Shown: in pieces, positions 52,091 to 62,410 of the stretch
Numbering within the stretch: position 1 is the stretch's first letter
How the letters are laid out: each line of letters starts with the position of its first letter
Origin: Vitreimonas flagellata
Lineage (GTDB): Bacteria > Pseudomonadota > Alphaproteobacteria > Caulobacterales > Aquidulcibacteraceae
Assembly: GCF_004634425.1 (NCBI RefSeq)
Contig: NZ_SBJL01000001.1
Span: 531,001 to 595,000 of the forward strand
DNA length: 64,000 nt
Direction: 5' to 3'
Translations under genes and position numbers: made by a program
The notes under the pieces: model-generated
Seen by the model: the letters and a program-made list of their open reading frames with translations, nothing else
What the model was told of the DNA's origin: nothing
Databases searched by the model: none

Positions 52091-52381
52091 CTAGGCCGCT
52101 GCGCCGTGACGTTCGTCACGCCTATCGGAATCACCCTCGTTCGCGGCCATCTCGGTCAGGTGGCCCGAATAGATGAGTTGATTGATCTGGTAAGCGGGCA
52201 CGGCCGTCAGGTCGGCGTAATGATAATGGGTCCAGCCGCGGTCGCGGTTCTCGACCCGCACCGGCACCATCACCGCCGCCCTGTTCGACACTTCGATCCG
52301 AAGCGCCCAGGCAAACGATTGTTTCTCGGAGAGGCTCAACCAGCCGACGAAGTGTCCCGATTTATGCGCAGGCAGCTTCAT
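52091..52381 (-). CDS. Hypothetical protein, 96 residues
   Basis: I do not recognise this protein. The clearest segment is a compact Trp/Tyr/His-rich stretch, GWTHYHYADLTAVPAY followed by QINQLIYSGHLTEMA (about 49-79), with a plausible alternation for a small beta/alpha domain; the last 17 residues are charged and probably disordered. The start at 52381 (MKLPAHKSGHF) is one option; an in-frame ATG at 52453 would add 24 Arg-rich residues that look less genuine. It sits 53 bases upstream of the tiny ORF on the same strand. Confidence 0.45.
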   Translation of the reverse strand: MKLPAHKSGHFVGWLSLSEKQSFAWALRIEVSNRAAVMVPVRVENRDRGWTHYHYADLTAVPAYQINQLIYSGHLTEMAANEGDSDRRDERHGAAA

Positions 52382-52945
52382 GAATAATCCCGCCAGCGGC
52401 CCCAGCGCCGCTTTCGCCCGATCAATGCAAACGCGGCGCCGAGTTCGCCCCATCGGACCGCCGGCTTCCAGCAGGCCTTCCCTGTCCGGTCGATTTTGGT
52501 GAAACCTTCATGCTGATCGTCCGCGTCTGGCCCAATCCGGTCATCCCGTGGCGCGTGCCAATCTCTCAAGGCCAGCGGCTGCCGCGCTGCGAACTTCAGT
52601 ATTGTCGTCATCTAGGGCGCGCTCGAAAACCGGCTTGGCTCTGGGATCGTCCAGGATCATGAGTTGATGGTTGGCCCTGGCGCTCGCGCCGCCGCTGCCA
52701 AAGCCGCGCCCAATCCAGCTGCCCTTAATCTACACGACGATAAAACAGCCCGCGCCGCCGCGCGAACGCAGCACTGAGCGCGGCCACGCCTTTCGCCTCT
52801 GGCCGCGCGCGAAACCACATCCCGCGCGCATCCGCCTGCCCGGCAAACCACAAACCCGCGCCGGGCTCGAACGCGACAGCCTCTATCAAGCGCAACTTGA
52901 AAACCTTAAGCGCGCCTGCGCCGTTCGTTGCCGCCGGTGCAGCGT
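52382..52945. other. About 560 bases without a convincing gene
   Basis: No open frame here resembles a known family or has a good ribosome site. The best candidate is a minus-strand 77-codon frame at 52378-52611 (MTTILKFAARQPLALRD), which overlaps the 52381 start as ATGA but has no visible Shine-Dalgarno and a Trp/Arg-rich composition. On the plus strand, 52671-52949 is open but Pro/Arg-rich. The stretch probably holds decayed coding sequence. Confidence 0.5.
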
Positions 52946-53171
52946 ATGATCCGTCGCATCAATGCGCTGAGCCGCGTGCTGGAGAAGCCGCTGTCCTACG
53001 CGCAACGCCTCGCACGCTATGCGCCGCGCGCCAAAGAAGTTTCTCGCCCACATCGCGTTCAAGCGCCAACCGCGCTCGCCCTACATCGACCCGCGCATGC
53101 AACGCGACGCCGAACTCCACGTCTGGCCTGCGACGCGCGCGGAATACGAGCGTCGCGCTGTTTCAAGTTGA
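52946..53171 (+). pseudogene. Probable frameshifted small gene
   Basis: The frame from ATG 52946 reads MIRRINALSRVLEKPLSYAQ and onward to RYAPRA. Near 53030-53034 the coding signal moves one base forward and continues KKFLAHIAFKRQPRSPYID to a TGA at 53169-53171. The joined product would be about 75 residues of a basic, helical alphaproteobacterial type. I cannot name the family. It is either a recent frameshift or a sequencing error. Confidence 0.45.
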
Positions 53172-53184
53172 GCTGAGTTTCGTG

Positions 53185-53310
53185 CTCACCCGATAGGGGA
53201 GCTGTCAGGCGTCAGCGTGACTGAGGGGACGGCGCCGCTGCCCGCAGAATTTCGCACCCGCCCCTCCATCGCGTGCTCGGCACGCACCACCTCCCCCTCA
53301 CGGGGGAGGA
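53185..53310. repeat. GC-rich palindromic repeat, diverged copy 4 (intergenic)
   Basis: CTCACCCGATAGGGGAG, then CTGTCAGGC-GTCA-GCGTGACTGAGGGG, a spacer, and CTCCCCCTCACGGGGGAG (53291-53308) follow the order of modules in the copy at 40821-40943. It lies just downstream of eno on the minus strand and may serve as its terminator. Confidence 0.75.
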
Positions 53311-53324
53311 CGATGGCGTATGCG

Positions 53325-54929
<1,605 letters not shown>

Positions 54930-54970
54930 CTAAACGGAGCCGCCCGGCAAGGCCGCCCGCCCCTGAAAGC

Positions 54971-55786
54971 TCAGACCTGGGCGTGAATTTCAGCCGGCTG
55001 GTCCAGGTGCGGCAGCCCGGCCAGGGTAAACCGCCGGGTGCTGGCGCTCTGGCACACGCCCTGGACGATGTGAATAACCTCGGTCTCAATCACCTGGGGT
55101 TCCGGCCGGCGGATGACGCTAAAGGCGCACGGCTCATGGCGCACACGCTGTGAGAGCGTCCCGCTCGTCACCGAAAGCGCCCTGGTCCCCACCAGCCGCG
55201 CCGAGGCAAAATGGAGATGGCCGCTGAGGAAGAGCTCGGCCCCGGAATCGATCAGCTTCTCCAACCCGCGCAACCCACCGCGCGTCAGCCCCTTGATCGG
55301 CGCATCATTCGGCCAATCCAGCGGGTGATGCGTGATCACGATCCGCAGCGCGCCTTCCTGCGCGCGTTGCAATTCGGCGCCGGCGATCGCGGTTTGGCCA
55401 CGCGAGATTTCGCCCTGCGCCCAGTTAAATCTGAACTGCCAAGCTCGCGCGGTGTTGATCGGCACGATGCTCCAAAGCGGCGTGTGCCAAGCTTCAGTCT
55501 GAATTCCGACCGCCGCTCGCTCAAACCGATCCCACGGGTAAAGCAACCGGCCGAGCATTTCGTAGTACGGCACGTCGTGATTGCCGGGCGTCAGCATCAC
55601 TGGCGCCTCAAGCCCGCGCATCCAATCGCCGGCGGCCATCAGCTCGCTTTCCAAACCGTCTTTGGAAATATCTCCCGTGACGATCACGGCGTCCGGCTTG
55701 GTTTCGGCGATGTATTTCTTCGCCGCGTGTAACGCCGCCTTGTCCTCACAGCCGAAGTGCAAGTCGGTCAGATGCACCAATTGCAC
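54971..55786 (-). CDS. Calcineurin-like metallophosphoesterase
   Basis: A 271-residue metallophosphoesterase. Metal motifs: DLHF with D8 and H10, GD at 38-39 in VIVTGDISKDG, GNHD at 68-71 in LTPGNHDVPYY, a later HHPLDW and a GHLHFAS motif. The closest general type is the 3',5'-cAMP phosphodiesterase/Icc-like or UDP-diacylglucosamine hydrolase-like family; the substrate is not readable. It overlaps the lipid-kinase gene by one base, hinting at a shared phospholipid or wall-lipid role. Confidence 0.88.
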   Translation of the reverse strand: MQLVHLTDLHFGCEDKAALHAAKKYIAETKPDAVIVTGDISKDGLESELMAAGDWMRGLEAPVMLTPGNHDVPYYEMLGRLLYPWDRFERAAVGIQTEAWHTPLWSIVPINTARAWQFRFNWAQGEISRGQTAIAGAELQRAQEGALRIVITHHPLDWPNDAPIKGLTRGGLRGLEKLIDSGAELFLSGHLHFASARLVGTRALSVTSGTLSQRVRHEPCAFSVIRRPEPQVIETEVIHIVQGVCQSASTRRFTLAGLPHLDQPAEIHAQV

Positions 55787-56691
55787 TAGAGGCGTTCCTC
55801 AAGCGCGATCACCCGCGGCCCTTTGGGATCATAGGTGACGCGCACGCGCTGCATGAAGATGCGCGGCTCTCCGTCTAACGTGGCCGGGATCATGCCGAGC
55901 GAAACGATGTCGCTCGACTTGCACGGCGCGATTTCGACGCTTGAATCATTACGCCAATCCGCCGTCAGCGCACGCAGGCTCACGCGTGCGAAATCCAGCA
56001 GGTGCCGCGCGTCGAGCTTCACCCATTCAAGGGTGTCCGCCTCGATGCCGCCGGAGAATGCCGGGCACAAAACGCCGACCGCCTCCGCCTTGCGCATCGG
56101 CTCACGCCCCACGCGCGCACGAATGCTGCGCGTGAACGAACGCTTCCAAGCATGTAGAAAACGACGCCAAGCCGAGAGTGGCTTGCCCTCGCGCATCGCC
56201 TCGCGCGCGCGCGCCAACAATGTCGATGGGCCGAAGAGCGCCGCCACGTAGAATGGTTCGCCATTCGCGCGGCCAAACGTCAGCCGCTTCACCACGCCGC
56301 GTTCGAGCGCGGCGTTCAAGGCTTCCGGCCAACCGAGTTCGCCGTAAAGCGCTTTCGGGAGAATGTTCAACGTGCCGCCTGGCAGCAGCACCAGAGGCGG
56401 CCCATCGCGCGGCGCGAGTTCGGCGACCGTACGCGCTGTGCCGTCGCCGCCGAGCACGATCAGCACATCGAACGTCTTCGAGCGTTCGAGCAGTTTGCGT
56501 GAGAGCTTCTCCGGCCCGATCACAGCAATATGCTCAATGCCGGCCTGACGCACGGCTTCCACCAGCTTTTCGCCATCGCCAGCGGAAACACTGCCCGCCT
56601 TCTCGTTAAACAAGACAAGCGCTTTCGCGCCGGCCTCAGGTATGGGCCGGCGCGTGGGAGCCTCGATTGTGTCCGCAGCTATGGAGGTCAT
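55786..56691 (-). CDS. Diacylglycerol kinase catalytic-domain lipid kinase
   Basis: A 301-residue DAGK-like kinase (YegS/DgkB type) that phosphorylates diacylglycerol or a related lipid. The ATP-binding GGDGT is at 81-85 in IVLGGDGTARTV, and LVLLPGGTLNILPKAL (about 98-113) is the typical second motif. The N-terminus (VLFNEKAGSV) is the standard 'NP.AG' strand, here NEKAGS. Sphingosine-kinase-like specificity is possible. It is cotranscribed with the metallophosphoesterase gene. Confidence 0.88.
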   Translation of the reverse strand: MTSIAADTIEAPTRRPIPEAGAKALVLFNEKAGSVSAGDGEKLVEAVRQAGIEHIAVIGPEKLSRKLLERSKTFDVLIVLGGDGTARTVAELAPRDGPPLVLLPGGTLNILPKALYGELGWPEALNAALERGVVKRLTFGRANGEPFYVAALFGPSTLLARAREAMREGKPLSAWRRFLHAWKRSFTRSIRARVGREPMRKAEAVGVLCPAFSGGIEADTLEWVKLDARHLLDFARVSLRALTADWRNDSSVEIAPCKSSDIVSLGMIPATLDGEPRIFMQRVRVTYDPKGPRVIALEERL

Positions 56692-56724
56692 AGCGCAGAA
56701 ACGCCGATGGGAACCGCCGGTTCC

Positions 56725-57336
56725 CTAGTCGGTGATGGAGCCGCCCATGGCGGTGGAGCGACCGCGGCTCGCGCCATCGCCATCGACATTGATCGAGGCG
56801 CCCATGGCGGCCGAGCCTTCATAAGTCTCGGTCACGAAGATACGCGCATCCGCGCCCATCGCGGCGGAGACGTCCGCCGTGCGGCAGCGCAAATCGCCCG
56901 CACGGACGCTCGCGCCCATGGCGGCCGAAAGGTCGAGCGCGCCACACGTGCCGGCGACGCGCACGTCCGCACCCATCGCCGCCGAAAGATCGAACGTCTC
57001 GGCTTCGATGCCCGTCGCCGTTACGGAGACGCCGCGCGACGCCGCGAGCGCGTTCAATTGCGGCAGGTTCACGCGCACATTGGCGTCGAGATCATTGCGG
57101 CCGAACCACGAACGATTGCGCTGGCGAATGCGGAGTGTGCCGTCCTCCACCACGGTCTCGACGCGCGCCGCGTCCCGCCCTGTGATTTCCACCGCGTACG
57201 GCGAACTGGCGGTGATATCGAGATCGATGCCGTCAGAGACGTTGATGGCCGTGAAGCCACGCAGATTACGCGTTTCAGCCGACGCTGGTGCGGCGAGCGC
57301 CAGAGCGAGAGCGGACACGGCGATAAGGCGCTTCAT
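56725..57336 (-). CDS. Secreted DUF2807 (GIN domain) protein 1
   Basis: A 203-residue protein with a signal peptide (about 1-20, MKRLIAVSALALALAAPASA) and a right-handed beta-helix-like head GIN domain. The body contains near-periodic SAAMGADVRV / SAAMGASVRA / SAAMGADARI units, so Ala-Met-Gly-Ala recurs about every 20-24 residues. Function is unknown; family members are envelope-associated. It is the downstream member of a tandem pair with the gene at 57425-58042. Confidence 0.85.
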   Translation of the reverse strand: MKRLIAVSALALALAAPASAETRNLRGFTAINVSDGIDLDITASSPYAVEITGRDAARVETVVEDGTLRIRQRNRSWFGRNDLDANVRVNLPQLNALAASRGVSVTATGIEAETFDLSAAMGADVRVAGTCGALDLSAAMGASVRAGDLRCRTADVSAAMGADARIFVTETYEGSAAMGASINVDGDGASRGRSTAMGGSITD

Positions 57337-57424
57337 ATTTCCCTCCAGAATTCAGCCGCGCCCGTGGCGCAATGCTTTCCCTGTGTGTTGAGATGCGTGC
57401 TTGCGGCGGTTTGGATGCAAACGC

Positions 57425-58042
57425 TCAATTCGCGCGGCGCATCGAGCCGCCGGAGGACATCGAGACCTCGCCCAGCCCCGGCTCGCCAAAGACCACCACG
57501 TCGGCGCCGCTCGACGCTTCGACATTGAGCCGACCGCGCGCGAACACGCGCGCATCGGCGCCCGAGGACACATCGACGCTGCCGTTCTCGCAGCGCAGCG
57601 CTTCCGCGTTGAGGTCGCTGCCGCTTGACGCATCGGCGGTGAAACTGGCGCAACGGCCGCTCACGCGCAGATCGGCGCCGGAGGACGTGGAGAGCGCGAT
57701 GGCGTCGGCGGTGACGTTGCTCGCAACGAGATCAGCGCCGCTCGATGAGGAGAGCCCTTCCACGCGCGGCATGCTCACGCGCACTTCGGCGCGCGGAGAC
57801 GGCCCCCAGGAGAACCAGCTGTTGCGGCGCTCAACGATCAAGGTGTCGCCGGAAACGCGCGTGATCACGCGGTCAGCACCCGGACCGCTGACATCCACAC
57901 TGAAAGGCGCGCCCGCAGTGACGGTCACATCCGTGCCAGCGCTCGCGTTGACGCGGGTGAAGCCAGAATGCTGGCGCGGCTCGGCGGACGCCGGCCCTAC
58001 AGCTACGATCGCCAAAGCACAGCCCGCCAAAATCAATCGCAT
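57425..58042 (-). CDS. Secreted DUF2807 (GIN domain) protein 2
   Basis: A 205-residue paralogue of the next gene, with signal peptide MRLILAGCALAIVAVGPASA. The same fold is built from SSGADLVASNV, STSSGADLRVSG, DASSGSDLNAEAL and DVSSGADARVFA units: Ser-Ser-Gly-Ala/Ser-Asp replaces Ala-Ala-Met-Gly-Ala at the same spacing. Each unit probably forms one turn of a beta-helix. Function unknown. The two genes are 88 bases apart and probably cotranscribed. Confidence 0.85.
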   Translation of the reverse strand: MRLILAGCALAIVAVGPASAEPRQHSGFTRVNASAGTDVTVTAGAPFSVDVSGPGADRVITRVSGDTLIVERRNSWFSWGPSPRAEVRVSMPRVEGLSSSSGADLVASNVTADAIALSTSSGADLRVSGRCASFTADASSGSDLNAEALRCENGSVDVSSGADARVFARGRLNVEASSGADVVVFGEPGLGEVSMSSGGSMRRAN

Positions 58043-58162
58043 GACATTCCCCTAAGCCAACCGGACGCAATTGGGGCGTCCTTTGACTAGGAGATGCGCA
58101 GCGGACGCGGTTTGGATGCGCGGTCTGGACATCCGTCGCCGACTGGGGCTCGTACATGCGGT

Positions 58163-59017
58163 ATGCATCGTCGCACATTGCTCGCCGCACTCCCCACCCT
58201 GGCCGCATGCACCCCCTCGCTGGGAACATTCGACACGATCGCGCCACGCGATGCAGGCGCACGCCAGGTCGTCCACGACGCCCCTTACGGCCAGAGCCCA
58301 CGTCAGCGGCTTGACGTCTACGCGCCGACAGAGACGAACGGAGCCTCGCCTGTTCTGATTTTTTTCTACGGCGGCTCTTGGCGTTCTGGGGAGAAGGACG
58401 ACTACAACTTCCTCGGCGCCGCCCTCGCCGCGCAGGGTTTCCTCACTGTTATCCCCAATTATCGTTTGGTCCCAGAGGTCCGCTTTCCGACATTTCTGGA
58501 CGATTGCGCGCAAGCTGCGCGGTGGGTCGCCGACAATGCCGCCGTACATGGGGGCAATCCAAATCGTATCGTTCTCGCCGGCCATTCCGCGGGCGCCTAC
58601 AACGCCATCATGCTGGCGCTAGACGCGCGCTTCCTGCGCAACGCTGGCGTGGACGCATCACGAATACGCGGCGCCGTAGGCCTTGCGGGTCCGTACGATT
58701 TTCTGCCCTTCGACGTGGATGCGACACGCAATGCGTTTGGCGCCGCGCCCGATCCCGCGCAAACGCAGCCAGTTCAATTCGCGCGCGCGGATGCGCCGCC
58801 GCTTCTGTTGCTTTGGGGCGCCGATGACCGCACCGTTGGACCGCGAAATCTTGAGGGACTAAGCGCGGCGATGCGCGGGGTTGGCGGCGCGGTCGAAAGC
58901 AAGGTTTACCAGGACGTTGATCATATCGACATCCTGCTCGCACTCTCACGCCCCTTCCGCGGTCGTGCGCCTGTGCTCACCGATGTGAGCGCGTTCGCCC
59001 ATCGCGTAACAGTTTAG
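58163..59017 (+). CDS. Lipoprotein alpha/beta hydrolase (esterase)
   Basis: A 284-residue alpha/beta hydrolase. The N-terminus is MHRRTLLAALPTLAACTPS, a lipoprotein signal with lipobox LAAC and acylated C16. The oxyanion-hole FFYGGSW (about 67-73), nucleophile S142 in AGHSAGAYNA, acid D222 in WGADDRTVGP and H254 in VDHIDILL give a full triad. The HGG/YGGS-type segment places it near BD-FAE/isoprenylcysteine methylesterase-like esterases. The substrate is unknown. The start at 58163 is chosen for the lipoprotein signal. It is divergent from the DUF2807 pair. Confidence 0.85.
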   Translation: MHRRTLLAALPTLAACTPSLGTFDTIAPRDAGARQVVHDAPYGQSPRQRLDVYAPTETNGASPVLIFFYGGSWRSGEKDDYNFLGAALAAQGFLTVIPNYRLVPEVRFPTFLDDCAQAARWVADNAAVHGGNPNRIVLAGHSAGAYNAIMLALDARFLRNAGVDASRIRGAVGLAGPYDFLPFDVDATRNAFGAAPDPAQTQPVQFARADAPPLLLLWGADDRTVGPRNLEGLSAAMRGVGGAVESKVYQDVDHIDILLALSRPFRGRAPVLTDVSAFAHRVTV

Positions 59018-59050
59018 CCGGCGCTCAGCCGCTTGCTTTGACGGATGTGC

Positions 59051-60697
<1,647 letters not shown>

Positions 60698-60747
60698 TCA
60701 GCCCGGAAGTCGTTCTAACCCCAGCTCGTTTTCGTCGAGCTTCGCTC

Positions 60748-61449
60748 TTATTGGTCCGGGCCAGCCCGCTCGCGCCGGACCGCTTCCACACCATTCGAAG
60801 CAGCTTCGCCCGATTCGGGGGCGATTTGCGCGGGGTCGAGCGTCAGCGCCGCACCTGACGTATTCGGGATCGTCAGCGGACGCGTCGCTGGCTGGTTCGC
60901 CGCCGTAGTCGTCGGCGGTGTCGTGCGCTGCGTCGCGGCCGGACGGGTGCTGGCCGGCTGCGTCGTGGCCGGACGATTCGCCGTCGCCGGCGGCGTCGCG
61001 ATCGGCGCTGCGCGTGCAGCAATGCTCGGCGTTGTCGCCGGCGGGGTCGCGCTAGCGGGCGCCGGACCTGGCGTTACCGCCGAAGCCAATTGTGTTTCAG
61101 CAGCTTGCGGGGCGCTGCTCTCGGTCGGGTCGGGCGTGGTCGACGCCGGCGGCAGCGTCGGAATCGCCGGTGCGGATTGCTCGGCCGGCGCGTTGTCGAA
61201 CACCGAGCGGCCGGCATTGGCCGTACCCGAACTGGATAGGAATGTTAGCGTCAGAGACGTGACGAGAAAGAAGCCGCCCGCGACCTGGGTCATCTTCGCG
61301 AGCGCGTCAGCAGCGCCTCGGCCGCTCATCAGCGAGCCGCCGCCGCCACCGCCCATGCCGAGCGCACCGCCCTCGGAGCGCTGCAACAAAACCAAGCCAA
61401 TCAAGCAGATGCAGACCAGCAAATGAATGCTGAGAACGACGACTTCCAT
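60748..61449 (-). CDS. secG: Preprotein translocase subunit SecG with long low-complexity tail
   Basis: A 233-residue SecG. The core (about 1-80) has two membrane helices (VVVLSIHLLVCICLIGLVLL and VAGGFFLVTSLTLTFLSS) around the conserved GGGALGMGG/SLMSGRGAAD loop. It is followed by about 150 residues rich in Ala, Pro and Thr (for example TPPATANRPATTQPASTRPA), making it roughly twice the E. coli length. Such tails are known in alphaproteobacterial SecG but are variable. SecG supports SecYE during export. It is upstream of pyrG and downstream of tpiA. Confidence 0.9.
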   Translation of the reverse strand: MEVVVLSIHLLVCICLIGLVLLQRSEGGALGMGGGGGGSLMSGRGAADALAKMTQVAGGFFLVTSLTLTFLSSSGTANAGRSVFDNAPAEQSAPAIPTLPPASTTPDPTESSAPQAAETQLASAVTPGPAPASATPPATTPSIAARAAPIATPPATANRPATTQPASTRPAATQRTTPPTTTAANQPATRPLTIPNTSGAALTLDPAQIAPESGEAASNGVEAVRRERAGPDQ

Positions 61450-61558
61450 AGACCCACCGTCTCCCGCGCAGCCTTATCGCTTCGCCCAGATGGGCGCGCG
61501 CGAAAGGGCGCTCAATAGCTGAGCCTGATCTTAAACGCCAGCCCGCTCGAAAGCACCC

Positions 61559-62314
61559 CTACACAGCAGCCGGGTGCGCAAGAATAATCGCAGCAAAGTC
61601 AGAGGCTTTGAGGCTGGCGCGGCCCACCAGGGCGCCGTCCACGCCCCCAGCGGAGAAGATCTCTGCCGCGTTCTTCGGACCGACCGAGCCGCCGTAAAGA
61701 ATGCGGGTGCGGTTCGCCTTGTCGCCGAATTTGGTCTGGAGGGTTTCGCGGATCAGGCGATGGACGTCGGCGATCTCGGGGATTGTCGGCGTGCTGTTGC
61801 CGCCGATCGCCCAGACCGGCTCATACGCCACCACGAACGCGCCGCCGGCCGGCACGCTGTCGCGAACTTGGCCGCCGACAATCTCGGCCACCCTGCCCGC
61901 TTCGCGCTCAGCCTGGGTTTCGCCGACGCAAACGATGGGCGTCAGGCCCGCGGCCAACGCCGCTTCGGCCTTGCGCCGCACAAGGTCGTTGCTCTCGCCG
62001 TGGTTCGAGCGGCGCTCGGAATGGCCGACGATCACGTAGCGGGCGCCCACATCGGCCAGCATGGCGGCCGAAACCTCGCCGGTACGGGCAGAATCTTCCG
62101 CCACCGGGCTGCAATCCTCGGCCCCAACCAGAACCGAGCCGCCACGCGCCGTCTCGGCCGCCGCGGCAATGTAAGGGAACGGCGGACAGATCAGGGCGTC
62201 GATCGCCCCCGAAACGTGGCCAACCTGCGCGTGCAGGGCGGCAATTTCGCTTAAGGCGGCGCGCCGGCCATACATTTTCCAGTTTCCGGCGATCAACGGC
62301 TTACGCACGCCCAT
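61559..62314 (-). CDS. tpiA: Triosephosphate isomerase
   Basis: A 251-residue TIM-barrel glycolytic enzyme that interconverts dihydroxyacetone phosphate and glyceraldehyde 3-phosphate. N11 and K13 in AGNWKMYG, the catalytic H98 in VGHSERR and catalytic E165 in AYEPVWAIG are all present, and the phosphate loop GGSVGPKN follows. The start at 62314 has an AGGGGAGAAGGA site immediately upstream and is preferred over an ATG 7 codons earlier. It lies upstream of secG. Confidence 0.97.
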   Translation of the reverse strand: MGVRKPLIAGNWKMYGRRAALSEIAALHAQVGHVSGAIDALICPPFPYIAAAAETARGGSVLVGAEDCSPVAEDSARTGEVSAAMLADVGARYVIVGHSERRSNHGESNDLVRRKAEAALAAGLTPIVCVGETQAEREAGRVAEIVGGQVRDSVPAGGAFVVAYEPVWAIGGNSTPTIPEIADVHRLIRETLQTKFGDKANRTRILYGGSVGPKNAAEIFSAGGVDGALVGRASLKASDFAAIILAHPAAV

Positions 62315-62410
62315 TCCTTCTCCCCTTAGCCCCATGCGGCAGTCTGCGGCGATTGCCCCGGTTCGGGGCCATCTCTATGGTCCGCGGCCTCACGCTTACC
62401 GGAAGATGCC

